Shown here in pieces: positions 26,452-35,694 of a DNA stretch of 64,000 nt. A program made the translations under genes and the position numbers. Where the stretch lies: contig JAOEKQ010000006.1 in assembly GCA_028379895.1 (NCBI GenBank), positions 1-64,000 of the forward strand, given 5' to 3'. The DNA comes from Burkholderiales bacterium (GTDB lineage Bacteria; Pseudomonadota; Gammaproteobacteria; Burkholderiales; Eutrophovitaceae). The notes beneath the pieces are model-generated. The model was given only the letters and a program-made list of their open reading frames with translations, searched no databases and was not told the DNA's origin. Every line of letters begins with the position of its first letter. Positions within the stretch are counted from its first letter, which is position 1.

Positions 26452-26482
26452 CTCTTAATCCTCACAATCTAAATCATGCGGC

Positions 26483-26517
26483 AAAAAAGAAAATGGCGAC
26501 TAATTGGGTCGCCATTT
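26483..26517 (-). terminator. Intrinsic terminator after rplS
   Basis: AAATGGCGAC (26491-26500) and GTCGCCATTT (26508-26517) form a 10-bp stem with a 7-nt loop, followed on the minus strand by a T-rich run. It lies 33 bp past the rplS stop and closes the rpsP-rimM-trmD-rplS operon. Confidence 0.9.
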
Positions 26518-26549
26518 AATGTCACTGAGTGGTGGTGAGGTAACTAATC

Positions 26550-26930
26550 CTAAGCTTTCACAGCAGCTTTTCGTTTCTGAGGTAACTTCTCTTTAATTCT
26601 AGCTGACTTACCTGAACGCTCTCTTAGGTAATACAATTTCGCTCGCCGAACATCACCACGTCTTTTAACCTCAATACTGGCAATGAGTGGTGAATGGGAT
26701 TGAAACGTCCTCTCAACTCCTACTCCCGAGGAGATCTTGCGCACAGTGAACGATGAATTTAAACCGCGATTTTTCTTTGCGATAACAACACCTTCGTAAG
26801 CTTGGACGCGCTTCCTCTCTCCTTCTACCACATTTACATTGACGACAACGGTATCGCCAGCAGCGAAGTCGGGAATCGTTGCGCCTAAACGTTCAATTTC
26901 TTCTTTTTCTATCTGAGCTATTAAATTCAT
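26550..26930 (-). CDS. rplS: 50S ribosomal protein L19
   Basis: 126 aa. Typical L19: [59 protein letters not shown]-type core and [18 protein letters not shown] at the C-terminus. Located at the 30S-50S interface of the ribosome. Last gene of the rpsP-rimM-trmD-rplS operon, 97 bp after trmD, with a hairpin terminator downstream. Confidence 0.98.
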   Translation of the reverse strand: MNLIAQIEKEEIERLGATIPDFAAGDTVVVNVNVVEGERKRVQAYEGVVIAKKNRGLNSSFTVRKISSGVGVERTFQSHSPLIASIEVKRRGDVRRAKLYYLRERSGKSARIKEKLPQKRKAAVKA

Positions 26931-27027
26931 GTTTATTACTCCTTAACCGCAAATTATATCTTGTTATCCCTCAGAAAGGCAATCATCCCTTTGTCTTTGT
27001 TAATTCAACTCGGATCAAATTAACCGT

Positions 27028-27738
27028 TTAACTATCGGATTTGTTATTTTTCAAAAGATCTGGCCTCCTCAAACGCGTTCGTGCTTGTGCTTGCACACTT
27101 CTCCATTGTTTAATTTGAGCATGATGTCCGCTGAGTAACACATCAGGCACTCTACGACCCTCGAAAACTTCAGGTCTCGTGTATTGAGGATATTCAAGTG
27201 TTCCAGAAGAGTGACTTTCGTCAACCACCGAATCCGTATGATTGACCACACCTGGGAGCAAACGAATAATGGAATCTAAGAGAACCATTGCCGCAAGTTC
27301 TCCTCCTGACAATACGTAATCACCTATGGATATTTCATGATCAACTCTACTTTCAATGACTCTATCATCGACACCCTCATAACGACCCGACAATAAAACC
27401 AAACCATCAAGTGATGATAGTTCTTCGACTAATCTTTGCGTTAATACGCGGCCTTGGGGCGACAAGTAAACAGTCTTACTAGTTCGGACTCCACTACCCT
27501 TTTGTCTTTTTTCCCCCGCATCAATTGCCTTGGCCAGCGGATCGGCCATCAAAATCATGCCCGCTCCTCCGCCATATGGTCGGTCATCAACTGTACGCCT
27601 TGGATCATTAGCAAATTCTCTTGGATTCCAACACACGAGATCATAAATACCGCGGTCTCCACCTCTACCAGTTACTCCGCTTTCAGTCAGTGCAGAAAAC
27701 ATTTCAGGAAATAATGTGACGACGTCAAAGCGCTTCAT
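27028..27738 (-). CDS. trmD: tRNA (guanine-N1-)-methyltransferase TrmD
   Basis: 236 aa. SAM-dependent m1G37 methylation that prevents frameshifting. The SPOUT trefoil-knot motifs are clear: [15 protein letters not shown] and [21 protein letters not shown], followed by LLPGVV. The N-terminal [14 protein letters not shown] and [12 protein letters not shown] are standard. It lies between rimM (21 bp upstream) and rplS in the conserved operon. Confidence 0.98.
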   Translation of the reverse strand: MKRFDVVTLFPEMFSALTESGVTGRGGDRGIYDLVCWNPREFANDPRRTVDDRPYGGGAGMILMADPLAKAIDAGEKRQKGSGVRTSKTVYLSPQGRVLTQRLVEELSSLDGLVLLSGRYEGVDDRVIESRVDHEISIGDYVLSGGELAAMVLLDSIIRLLPGVVNHTDSVVDESHSSGTLEYPQYTRPEVFEGRRVPDVLLSGHHAQIKQWRSVQAQARTRLRRPDLLKNNKSDS

Positions 27739-27759
27739 ATTAGGTTGTGATTTAAAAGA

Positions 27760-28278
27760 TTAGTAATCCAGACCCCAGTCGACAGTCAAAATACGACTGT
27801 CAGGATCAACCCGTTTGACAATGTGATCAATCCACGGAATCAATCGCTCACGCCCTGCATCTACGGCAACTACCACCGGCTGAGCGCCCGAATCAAACAA
27901 GTGATCTATTACCCCAAGCGATTCCCCGGAGGTATTAATCACCGCAAAACCTAAGAGTTCATGCCAGTAGTACTCGCCGTGCTCAAGCGCTGGAAGCAGG
28001 TGCCGCTCAACACCGAACTCAGCTCCTTTCAATTTCGCTATTTGATCTCTATCATCGAAACCGATAAATTTCGCGACTAAATCGTTCTGGTGAGCGCGAA
28101 CACTGCTAAGTTCAAGAGCCACCCAATGAGAGTTGACGTTTGCCCACCATATCGAGTGGTTGGATAGGGAGGTTGGAGATGACGCGTAAGACTGCAACCG
28201 TATCCAGCCCTTAATGCCGTACGGAGCAGATAGACGCCCCATTAAAACTACATCTTCAGGCTGATTTTTTTCCGCCAA
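27760..28278 (-). CDS. rimM: Ribosome maturation factor RimM
   Basis: 172 aa as given, from a TTG that lies inside the rpsP end (23-bp overlap); the only nearby ATG (28242) would cut off the first conserved beta-strand VVLMGRL, so the TTG is preferred, with moderate certainty. The N-terminal [17 protein letters not shown] and the PRC-barrel [11 protein letters not shown]...[17 protein letters not shown]-type segment are characteristic. RimM assists 16S 3'-domain maturation of the 30S subunit. Confidence 0.93.
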   Translation of the reverse strand: MAEKNQPEDVVLMGRLSAPYGIKGWIRLQSYASSPTSLSNHSIWWANVNSHWVALELSSVRAHQNDLVAKFIGFDDRDQIAKLKGAEFGVERHLLPALEHGEYYWHELLGFAVINTSGESLGVIDHLFDSGAQPVVVAVDAGRERLIPWIDHIVKRVDPDSRILTVDWGLDY

Positions 28279-28510
28279 GCTGCTTAACTAATCGGGCTGC
28301 TGTATCTGACAGCTGAGCCCCTTTGCCTCGCCAAAAACTAACTCGATCCACATCAATTCGAAGTCCTTCTACACCTTCAGGAGCTTGTGGATCATAGAAA
28401 CCAACACGCTCGAGGTAGCGCCCATCCCTGGGTTTTCTGGAGTCTGCTACAACCATGTTGTAGAAAGGACGGCGTTTACTGCCGCTCCTTGATAATCTGA
28501 TAACAACCAT
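28256..28510 (-). CDS. rpsP: 30S ribosomal protein S16
   Basis: 84 aa. [21 protein letters not shown] and the [14 protein letters not shown] motif identify S16, needed for 30S assembly. First gene of the rpsP-rimM-trmD-rplS operon; its end overlaps the start of rimM. A good promoter candidate lies about 57 bp upstream. Confidence 0.98.
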   Translation of the reverse strand: MVVIRLSRSGSKRRPFYNMVVADSRKPRDGRYLERVGFYDPQAPEGVEGLRIDVDRVSFWRGKGAQLSDTAARLVKQLGGKKSA

Positions 28511-28566
28511 TTGTTTGTATCCGTTAAGTCCGCGTTAAAATGAGATCAAAGTTAAATTAGCCGGTG

Positions 28567-28596
28567 ATTGTACGCTTTTTTTGACATAAGACGCAA
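28567..28596 (-). promoter_or_regulatory. Candidate sigma70 promoter of the rpsP operon
   Basis: On the minus strand TTGCGT (28591-28596) and TACAAT (28567-28572; five of six consensus bases) are 18 bp apart, ending about 57 bp before the rpsP ATG. The -35 is weak (TTG only). Confidence 0.5.
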
Positions 28597-28636
28597 CAGT
28601 CATACCCTTGATTGAGAATTCCGGCCTTATCTAAGG

Positions 28637-29404
28637 TTATTGAGAGTAAAGCGAATCGAGAAATTCAGCGATCTCTAACACGAGGGTTTCCTCACGACGC
28701 TCAAAAAAATGAAGCGCATTTTGAATAACAACTTGCCGGGAACCTTCGACCTTTAGAATCTGTTGTTTTCGTTCATATCCGCCAACAACAGTAATTTCCC
28801 AATCATCAGAAGCAAACACATCCATAACGGGAATTTTAATTCTGAACATTTCCTGTAAACCGTTGAGAATACTGATAAACACCCAAGAGTTTACTAACGT
28901 CTCATCAACGGTTATCAAATAGTGATTAGCCATCGTAGCACCAAGACTGTGTGAAACAATGGAGATATTTTTAAAACCTTTTTCGTTCAGGAATTCAGCC
29001 GCTAAATCAAAGCGATGGAAGGCCTCAGGGTAAGTCGGTATGTAGTCACCTACCTTTGCCCCTCCACCTAAAATTGGCATTTGGATGGATAACGTGCTGT
29101 AACCTGCATCCGCCAACAAAATACGCAACATACCGTACAACTCAAAATCAGGATTCCATCCACGGCCATGGGCCACTATCACGGCGCCCTTAGGATTCTC
29201 TGCCTTGGTATATATCCCCAAAAATTTATGTCCATTTGTTTGTTCTATCCAAACTGGATCTCCGACAATAATTGAAGGAATTATTTGATCCGCCCAATTT
29301 CTCTCCCTTTCATAGTCAGAATAAGCCTTGTACTCACTTGCACCAAACGCATATATCGGGAAAAAGAATAAAAGAGCAATCACTTTATAAATACTTAACA
29401 TCAC
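28637..29404 (-). CDS. Secreted alpha/beta-hydrolase, DUF3530-like
   Basis: 255 aa with a signal peptide (hydrophobic VIALLFFFPIYAFG, cleavage near residue 21). An alpha/beta-hydrolase fold is indicated by AVIVAHGRGWNPD (oxyanion region), the nucleophile elbow SHSLGA, an Asp in VFASDDWE and a late His in NALHFFE, giving a plausible Ser-Asp-His triad. The substrate is unknown. It sits alone between ffh (44 bp upstream) and the rpsP promoter, an unusual position for such a gene, so it may be read through from ffh. Confidence 0.78.
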   Translation of the reverse strand: MMLSIYKVIALLFFFPIYAFGASEYKAYSDYERERNWADQIIPSIIVGDPVWIEQTNGHKFLGIYTKAENPKGAVIVAHGRGWNPDFELYGMLRILLADAGYSTLSIQMPILGGGAKVGDYIPTYPEAFHRFDLAAEFLNEKGFKNISIVSHSLGATMANHYLITVDETLVNSWVFISILNGLQEMFRIKIPVMDVFASDDWEITVVGGYERKQQILKVEGSRQVVIQNALHFFERREETLVLEIAEFLDSLYSQ

Positions 29405-29448
29405 AACTTTCCTTTGCAGATCAAATTTCCAGCATTAGTACTACCTAT

Positions 29449-30798
29449 CTATCCTCGTCCACCCATTGCACCACCCATCCCAGAAAGCATGCGCTTGAGA
29501 CCACCTCCTTTGCCCATTAATTTCATCATTTTTTGCATTTGCTCAAACTGTTTCAACAATTTATTGACCTCCTGAACACTAACGCCGGCACCCTTAGCTA
29601 TTCGTCGCTTGCGAGATGCCTTAATCACCTCCGGGCGGCGACGTTCGCCAACGGTCATAGACTCAATAATGCCTATTGTTCGAGATGCAGCTTTATCATC
29701 CAGCGAAGCACCCTGCGCTGCCTGAGATAAATTGGCAGGAAGCTTTTCCATAATCGCACCCATTCCACCCATTTTTTGCATTTGTTGCATCTGCGACTTA
29801 AAGTCCTCGAGGTTAAACCGTTTACCTGATTTTAATTTTTTGGCGAGCTTTACCGCCTCTTTATCATCTACTGATTTTTTTGCATCATCTACTAATGAGA
29901 GAATATCTCCCATTCCCAAAATACGAGTAGCGAGGCGCTCAGGAAAAAACGGCTCAAGACCATCCATTTTTTCACCAGTGCCGATAAACTTTATAGGCTG
30001 ACCCGTAACCTTTCTGACTGACAAGGCCGCTCCACCACGAGAATCCCCGTCCATTTTAGTGAGAATGACACCTGTCAGCGAAAGAGTTTCAGAAAATACG
30101 CGTGCGACGTTGACCGCATCCTGACCCTGCATTGCGTCTAACGTGAATAAAGTCTCTACAGGATTTAACGTTGTACTGAGCGTTTTAATTTCATTCATCA
30201 TTTCCTGATCAATAGATAATCTTCCAGCGGTATCAACGATCAGAACGTCATAAAAATTCCTCTTAGCAAACTCCAAGGCAGACTCAGCAATCTGCAACGC
30301 GGACATATGTTTCTCAGACGGATACGAGTCGACACCCACTTGTTGTGCGATGGCGGCCAGTTGTGCCACAGCTGCCGGGCGACGTATGTCACAGCTGACC
30401 AGGAGTACTCGTTTTTTATCACGTAAAAGTTTAAAAGCGAGCTTACCGCAAGTCGTTGTTTTACCGGCGCCCTGAAGGCCAGCCATCAGAATTATGGCTG
30501 GCGGTTGGGCAAAAAGAGAAAGCTCTGCATTGCTGGTTCCCATAAGGGCAGTGAGTTCGTCTTTGACTACGCCTATTAGAGCCTGGCCAGGCGTGAGACT
30601 TCCAAGGACCTCTTGGCCCTCAGCTTTAGCCCTCACTTCTTCGATGAAATCCTTAACAATGGGAAGTCCCACATCAGCTTCTAAGAGAGCGATGCGCACT
30701 TCTCGCAGCGCATCTTTAATGTTCGACTCAGTAAGTCTGGCTTGGCCTGTAACCGTCTTTATAACTTTGGATAGGCGATCAGATAATGTCTCTAGCAT
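29449..30798 (-). CDS. ffh: Signal recognition particle protein Ffh
   Basis: 449 aa. SRP54 GTPase that binds 4.5S RNA and targets inner-membrane proteins to FtsY. N domain at 1-85; G1 GLQGAGKTTTCGKLA; DTAGRLSID (G3); TKMDGDSRGGAAL (G4 region); then the Met-rich M domain with QMQQMQKMGGMG and a Gly/Met-rich C-terminal tail. Divergent from the ypjD-like gene with a 72-bp spacer, as in many gamma- and beta-proteobacteria. Confidence 0.98.
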   Translation of the reverse strand: MLETLSDRLSKVIKTVTGQARLTESNIKDALREVRIALLEADVGLPIVKDFIEEVRAKAEGQEVLGSLTPGQALIGVVKDELTALMGTSNAELSLFAQPPAIILMAGLQGAGKTTTCGKLAFKLLRDKKRVLLVSCDIRRPAAVAQLAAIAQQVGVDSYPSEKHMSALQIAESALEFAKRNFYDVLIVDTAGRLSIDQEMMNEIKTLSTTLNPVETLFTLDAMQGQDAVNVARVFSETLSLTGVILTKMDGDSRGGAALSVRKVTGQPIKFIGTGEKMDGLEPFFPERLATRILGMGDILSLVDDAKKSVDDKEAVKLAKKLKSGKRFNLEDFKSQMQQMQKMGGMGAIMEKLPANLSQAAQGASLDDKAASRTIGIIESMTVGERRRPEVIKASRKRRIAKGAGVSVQEVNKLLKQFEQMQKMMKLMGKGGGLKRMLSGMGGAMGGRG

Positions 30799-30870
30799 AT
30801 AATTGGAGGAAGTTCGAAGGAAAGGCCAATAAATTTAGACAAATATTCTGTTACGATCTAATTTAAAACT

Positions 30871-31701
30871 ATGACCCCAATTTTACTTCATATAGCAACA
30901 ACTCTCTCCTATTCCTTGTTGTCGTTAATCATATGGCGACAGTTGAATACAACGACCAAAGAGAGTCCGACAACTAAGATCAAGCCCTGGATTAACATTC
31001 TAACGTTATTGCCTGTTAGTTTACATTTTGCTTTAACTTATCAATATTCTCTCGGATCATCAGGTCTTCAATTAGGGCTGGGGAATTTTACTTCCCTTAT
31101 TGTTGCAACGACCTGTCTCATATACGCCAGCCACAGTATATGGGTCGGGAAAAATTCATTACCTGCATTCTCGCTACCTTTTGGCGCGATTGCTTCGTTA
31201 TTGCCGCTATTAGATGGGCCATCTAGCCCCATCCCCAACTCAGAGTTACCTATATTTAAACTCCATCTGATCCTTTCGATATTTGCTTATGGGGTGCTAT
31301 CAGTATCACTAATTCACGCCATCTTTATGGGATATCTGGAAAAAAGCCTACATCAACACAAGCTATCAATAATTATCAACAATTTACCCCCTTTGCTTAA
31401 ACTTGAAGATCTCTTGTTCACTATCGTGCTCATTGGCTTTGTCACGCTTTCGGCAGCGTTATTTACCGGCGGCCTGGTTTCACATGAAATTGAATCCATA
31501 TTACTTCCCATAAACCATAAAATCATTTTTAGTATCGCTTCTTGGCTACTCTTTGCCGCCCTTTTAATTGGTCGTTACGCACTTGGGTGGAGAGGTAAAG
31601 CGACACGTAAGATTTTAGTTATGGGTTTCTTACTCTTAATTCTTGCATATCTTGGATCGCGCTTCGTATCTGAAATTATATTGCGCAATCCGCAATACTG
31701 A
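30871..31701 (+). CDS. ypjD: Inner-membrane CcsA-family protein YpjD
   Basis: 276 aa with about eight hydrophobic segments. Matches the cytochrome c assembly (CcsA-like) family member that lies next to ffh in proteobacteria: short N-terminal TM, LHLILSIFAYGVLSVSLIHAIFMGYLE core, LLFTIVLIGFVTLSAALFTG and HKIIFSIASWLLFAALLIGRYALGWRGK. The heme-handling WWD motif of true CcsA is not seen, so a role in cytochrome c maturation should not be assumed. First gene of the + strand run to yacG. Confidence 0.82.
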   Translation: MTPILLHIATTLSYSLLSLIIWRQLNTTTKESPTTKIKPWINILTLLPVSLHFALTYQYSLGSSGLQLGLGNFTSLIVATTCLIYASHSIWVGKNSLPAFSLPFGAIASLLPLLDGPSSPIPNSELPIFKLHLILSIFAYGVLSVSLIHAIFMGYLEKSLHQHKLSIIINNLPPLLKLEDLLFTIVLIGFVTLSAALFTGGLVSHEIESILLPINHKIIFSIASWLLFAALLIGRYALGWRGKATRKILVMGFLLLILAYLGSRFVSEIILRNPQY

Positions 31702-31771
31702 TTCGACTTATACCCGTTAGCTATTCCTTCATAACTCATGACGAGTAAAAATATTAATATAGGTAAAGATT

Positions 31772-33049
31772 ATGGATGACGTCTCCATTCAAACGCTGGT
31801 TATTCTCTTTTTAATTCTTATCGTTGTATCCGGCTTCTTCTCAATATCTGAGACAAGCATGATGGCATTGAATAAATATCAATTACGACACTTGGCTAAA
31901 AAGAAACATCGCGGCGCAAAAAAAACTCTAAATTTATTAGGACAAACCGATCGATTACTAGGCTCCATTCTTTTAGGTAACAATCTCTCTAACACTGCAG
32001 CTGCCGCACTAGTTACAGCCATCACGTTCAAATTGCTTGGGGAGAGTGAATTATCCCTGACTATCGCTACACTTATTGTCACAGTAGCGCTTCTCATATT
32101 CAGCGAGATCACTCCTAAAATTATAGGAGCGAGTTTTCCCGAAAAAATCGCACTACCAGCGAGCTATGTTCTCGAGCCTTTGATGCGACTGATGCATCCA
32201 TTTGTATTGGTAGCGAATAGTATCGTAAAAGTCATATTATGGCTTCTGCGAATTAAACCCATATCCGGAAATCAAGCTTCACAATTGAGCCAGGAAGAAC
32301 TCCGTACGCTCGTACTCGAAGGGGGTAACTACTTACCCAGGAAGCATCAGAGCATGCTGGCCAACTTGTTTGACCTGCAAACCATAACGGTAGAGGATCT
32401 TATGGTTCCGAGAAACAAGATTGAAGCCATCGAATTAAATTCGCCAATTGAAAACATAAGGTCTGAAATAATAACCTCAAACCATACGCGCTTACCGGTC
32501 TTTAAAGATAACCCTGACGAAATAGTAGGAGTTATACATCTTCGTAAATTATTAAACGTTTCCGAAGATAATAGAATCACGATGGAGTCTATCAAGCAAG
32601 TGCTTAGAGAGCCATATTACATCCCTAAAGATACAAATTTACTAGCGCAACTCCAAAATTTCCAAGAACGTCAGGAACGATTAGCTTACATTGTTGATGA
32701 GTATGGAGACCTAATGGGATTGATCACCATTGAGGATATTATCGAAGAAATCGTAGGAGAATTTACAACTCAATCGCCTTTATTTGCATCCTCGGCAAAG
32801 CAAATGAGAGACGGCAGTTTAGTGCTTGATGGCGCTATGACTCTCCGAGATCTAAATCGAGACTTTCAACTTTCATTCCCCTTGGATGGCGCGAAAACAC
32901 TAAATGGTCTGATACTCGATCACCTACAGCAAATACCAGAAACTGGGATTTCAATACAAATTGCAGATTACTACCTAGAGATTTTGCAAACAAAAGATAA
33001 GTCAGTGAAATCAGTCAAACTAATCTCACGCAAAATGGAAAAACAATGA
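31772..33049 (+). CDS. HlyC/CorC-family (CNNM, DUF21) membrane protein
   Basis: 425 aa. An N-terminal DUF21/CNNM domain with several TM helices (about 7-30, 60-80, 90-115 and 125-150), a CBS-domain pair (about 205-330, with MVPRNKIEAIE and VDEYGDLMGLITIEDIIEEIVGE), and a C-terminal CorC/HlyC domain. Homologues (E. coli YfjD/CorB) are implicated in Mg2+/Co2+ handling. The order ffh-ypjD-this gene is conserved. Its stop overlaps the coaE start (ATGA), implying coupled translation. Confidence 0.9.
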   Translation: MDDVSIQTLVILFLILIVVSGFFSISETSMMALNKYQLRHLAKKKHRGAKKTLNLLGQTDRLLGSILLGNNLSNTAAAALVTAITFKLLGESELSLTIATLIVTVALLIFSEITPKIIGASFPEKIALPASYVLEPLMRLMHPFVLVANSIVKVILWLLRIKPISGNQASQLSQEELRTLVLEGGNYLPRKHQSMLANLFDLQTITVEDLMVPRNKIEAIELNSPIENIRSEIITSNHTRLPVFKDNPDEIVGVIHLRKLLNVSEDNRITMESIKQVLREPYYIPKDTNLLAQLQNFQERQERLAYIVDEYGDLMGLITIEDIIEEIVGEFTTQSPLFASSAKQMRDGSLVLDGAMTLRDLNRDFQLSFPLDGAKTLNGLILDHLQQIPETGISIQIADYYLEILQTKDKSVKSVKLISRKMEKQ

Positions 33050-33666
33050 CTGCAAAATTGATTGTCGGATTAACAGGCGGGATCGGATCAGGAAAAAGTG
33101 CAGCCTCAGACGCTTTTGAAAGCTTGGGCATTCAGGTCATCGATACTGATAAAATTTCACATTTCCTCACTACCGTTAATTCGGATTGTTTAAAAATAAT
33201 TGTAGACACCTTCGGTTCAAATGTTCTAAAAAAAAACCAACTCAACAGGACAAAACTTCGAGAAATAATATTTGGTGATGACTGTGCCAGAAAAAAACTC
33301 GAAGATATTCTTCATCCAAGAATCCGTCAAAAAGTCGAAGAAGCTCTAGATGAAGCAAATGGGATCTACGTCATTGTAGTAGTGCCACTTTTAGTTGAAA
33401 AAAAAGCATACGAATTTATCAACCGAATATTAGTCGTAGATTGCGATGAGAAAACACAAATCGAACGAGTAAGAAAACGTAATAATCTCAATGAAAATGA
33501 AGTGAGAGATATCTTGCGCGCTCAGGCTACGCGGCAAAAACGTTTAACCGCAGCCGATGACGTAATTCAGAACAGTGGCGACATGCAATCATTAATAGAA
33601 CAAGTCCAATTTTTTCATAAAAAATATCTTCGTATATCATCAGATTTAAACGTTAACCAAGATTAA
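33046..33666 (+). CDS. coaE: Dephospho-CoA kinase
   Basis: 206 aa. Last step of coenzyme A synthesis. P-loop GLTGGIGSGKS at 8-18, IDTDKISH, the lid region with HPRIRQKVEEAL and VVVPLLVE, and RVRKRNNLNENEVRDILRAQ are typical. It overlaps the upstream CorC-type gene by 4 bp; yacG follows after 15 bp, the common coaE-yacG pairing, here without zapD between them. Confidence 0.96.
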   Translation: MTAKLIVGLTGGIGSGKSAASDAFESLGIQVIDTDKISHFLTTVNSDCLKIIVDTFGSNVLKKNQLNRTKLREIIFGDDCARKKLEDILHPRIRQKVEEALDEANGIYVIVVVPLLVEKKAYEFINRILVVDCDEKTQIERVRKRNNLNENEVRDILRAQATRQKRLTAADDVIQNSGDMQSLIEQVQFFHKKYLRISSDLNVNQD

Positions 33667-33681
33667 GAAAAACACGTCAAA

Positions 33682-33858
33682 ATGAAAGAACCGATAGTCA
33701 ATTGTCCCCACTGTGGAAACTCAGTAACATGGAAAAAAGCGTCGCAGTTTCGCCCTTTTTGTTCGGAGCGATGCAAACTCATCGACGCAGGAAACTGGGC
33801 AATGGGTAGCTATAGCGTCTCCGATGAAGATGACTTTAGCGATGAAGACCTAACTTGA
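33682..33858 (+). CDS. yacG: DNA gyrase inhibitor YacG (zinc protein)
   Basis: 58 aa. Zinc ribbon with CPHCG near the N-terminus and [15 protein letters not shown] later, supplying four cysteines; acidic C-terminus ([11 protein letters not shown]). YacG binds GyrB and lowers its DNA binding in E. coli. Slightly shorter than the E. coli protein (65 aa). It starts 15 bp after coaE and ends 8 bp before the convergent Nudix-ThiE gene. Confidence 0.92.
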   Translation: MKEPIVNCPHCGNSVTWKKASQFRPFCSERCKLIDAGNWAMGSYSVSDEDDFSDEDLT

Positions 33859-33866
33859 AAGTGTGC

Positions 33867-34799
33867 TCACCAAGCTCCGCGAATCATTGCGACTCCGACT
33901 GCACCATGAGTCCAAGCATCTTCCAGGTCACCTTTAGATAACCCTCCTAGAGCGTATACCGGCGTCTTAACTCCATCAAGCAAAGCATTAAAATTTTTCC
34001 ATCCCAGAGGAATTCCTTCTGGATGAGAGCTAGTCGTCTTCACTGGACTAAGTACTGCGAAATCTAATTCTAATTCATCGACCTTCTCCAGATCAGTCTT
34101 GTCGTGACAAGACCCAGCGCATAGCTCGAAATCAGGACGCTGGGTTATATTTTTAAGCTGAGTAGAAGTCAAGTGAATCCCATCAACCCCCAGTTTATGA
34201 CCGAGATCAATGTGGCCGTTGAGCAAAACTTTACTACCGCTTGTTCGACAGACATTCAGCACCTCTTTCGTAAAGACCTCAAGATCACTTATCGATAAAT
34301 CCTTTTCTCGAATTTGAATATATTGGGGAGCTTGCCTAACCGCATTTGAGAGGAGCTGAAAAAACCGATCTTGTCCTAAACCCACTAAATTGGTGATCAA
34401 GTAACGATCGGGCAAATGTAACGACTTTAATATCGGTATATTTGGCTCTAATATTGGCGCAACGTCTAACGCTTGTAATTTTTGCCAGTGTAATTTTTGG
34501 CCCTCTAACGGTTTTATTTCACCTTGCCAGTGATTGATTTTAAAAAACTCGATTTTGACGTCTCCATGTGGATATCGGAATTTCTTTAGGACCCAAGATT
34601 GCATTTTCTGTGGAGTAATCCCAAGCTCCTCTTCCAACTCCCTAACCAAGGCCATAGATGTAGACTCATGTTTTTCAACCTTACCACCCGGAAACTCCCA
34701 GAAGCCCTCGTAAACCTTCCCAATGGGTCGGCGTGCTAATAAAAAATGTCCGTCAGAATCAAAAATGATCCCCGCTACGACGTGAATCATTTTTCTCAC
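33867..34799 (-). CDS. Nudix hydrolase fused to a ThiE/TenI-like domain
   Basis: 310 aa. The N-terminal half is a MutT-type Nudix domain with the complete box at 38-60 (GG at 38-39, E43, then RELEEELG). The C-terminal half (about 130-310) is a thiamine-phosphate-synthase-like (TMP_TENI) barrel with QIREKDL, GVDGIHLTS, ELCAGSCHD, LSPVKTTSSHP and PVYALGGL. Such fusions replace stand-alone MutT in many beta- and gamma-proteobacteria; 8-oxo-dGTP clean-up is likely for the first domain. The role of the second is unclear, since TenI-like barrels may lack synthase activity. Overlaps the DUF815 stop by 4 bp. Confidence 0.88.
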   Translation of the reverse strand: MRKMIHVVAGIIFDSDGHFLLARRPIGKVYEGFWEFPGGKVEKHESTSMALVRELEEELGITPQKMQSWVLKKFRYPHGDVKIEFFKINHWQGEIKPLEGQKLHWQKLQALDVAPILEPNIPILKSLHLPDRYLITNLVGLGQDRFFQLLSNAVRQAPQYIQIREKDLSISDLEVFTKEVLNVCRTSGSKVLLNGHIDLGHKLGVDGIHLTSTQLKNITQRPDFELCAGSCHDKTDLEKVDELELDFAVLSPVKTTSSHPEGIPLGWKNFNALLDGVKTPVYALGGLSKGDLEDAWTHGAVGVAMIRGAW

Positions 34800-35692
34800 C
34801 TACTGAGGGTTTTCTTCATCTCTTTTAACTTTCTGGACCCAACTTCATTTTTAGCGAATTGATAAGCCACGCGTCCGCTTCTAGAACCACGTTCAAGCGC
34901 CCATTGCAACGAGCGTCTGATCACCTTTTCATCAACATGATAAATATCGTTTGACAAAGTTTTTACCCAATAGCCGGCAATCTTAATGTACTCGTCTTGG
35001 GTGAATCCATCAAAATGGACCCAAACCCCAAAACGCTCTGATAATGATATTTTCTCCTCAATATTCTCACCCGCATGAATTTCATCTCCCTTGTACGTCG
35101 ACTCTAAATTTTCTGACATGTACTCTGGTAAAAGGTGTCGACGATTGGAGGTTGCGTAAATGAGGATATTTTCTGACGTTGTAGCAACCGACCCATCAAG
35201 CGCCACTTTGAGAGTTTTGTAACCTTCGTCGTCAGAACCAAAAGATAGATCATCACAAAATATAATAAATCGATGTGTATCCTCGGATACTAGGTCAATA
35301 ATTTGGGGTAACTGATGCAAATGAGCTTTATCCACCTCAATCAGCCGTAGATTTCTCTTGGCGTATTTATTAAGCAAAGCCTTAATTAAAGAAGACTTAC
35401 CCGTTCCTTTTGAACCAGTCAATAAAACATTGTTGGATGGCAAGCCAGCGATAAATTGCCGAGTATTCATCTCTACTAATTTAATTTGATCGTCAATAGC
35501 AGACAAGTCTCTAACATGGATAGGATCAATCGTTTCTACTGGTTGTAAAAAACCACGCTCGTTGTAAAAACGCCAACGTGATGCAACGACTTTTTTCCAA
35601 TCTATAATATGTTCTGCTCGTTCGGGGATAAAGGATTCTAGTCGTTGAAGCAGCGACTCTGCCCGCTCCAAAATACTTTTCCAGTCAGACAC
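34796..35692 (-). CDS. DUF815 family AAA-type ATPase
   Basis: 298 aa. Walker A GSKGTGKS (93-100), Walker B RFIIFCDDLSFG, sensor-like YATSNRRHLLPEYM and the family stretch ERFGVWVHFDGFTQDEYIKIA. The ATPase is well conserved, but the biological role is not established. Part of the secA-argJ-DUF815-Nudix run (minus strand), starting 2 bp after the argJ stop, an order I associate with beta-proteobacteria. Confidence 0.88.
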   Translation of the reverse strand: MSDWKSILERAESLLQRLESFIPERAEHIIDWKKVVASRWRFYNERGFLQPVETIDPIHVRDLSAIDDQIKLVEMNTRQFIAGLPSNNVLLTGSKGTGKSSLIKALLNKYAKRNLRLIEVDKAHLHQLPQIIDLVSEDTHRFIIFCDDLSFGSDDEGYKTLKVALDGSVATTSENILIYATSNRRHLLPEYMSENLESTYKGDEIHAGENIEEKISLSERFGVWVHFDGFTQDEYIKIAGYWVKTLSNDIYHVDEKVIRRSLQWALERGSRSGRVAYQFAKNEVGSRKLKEMKKTLSR

Positions 35693-35694
35693 TC

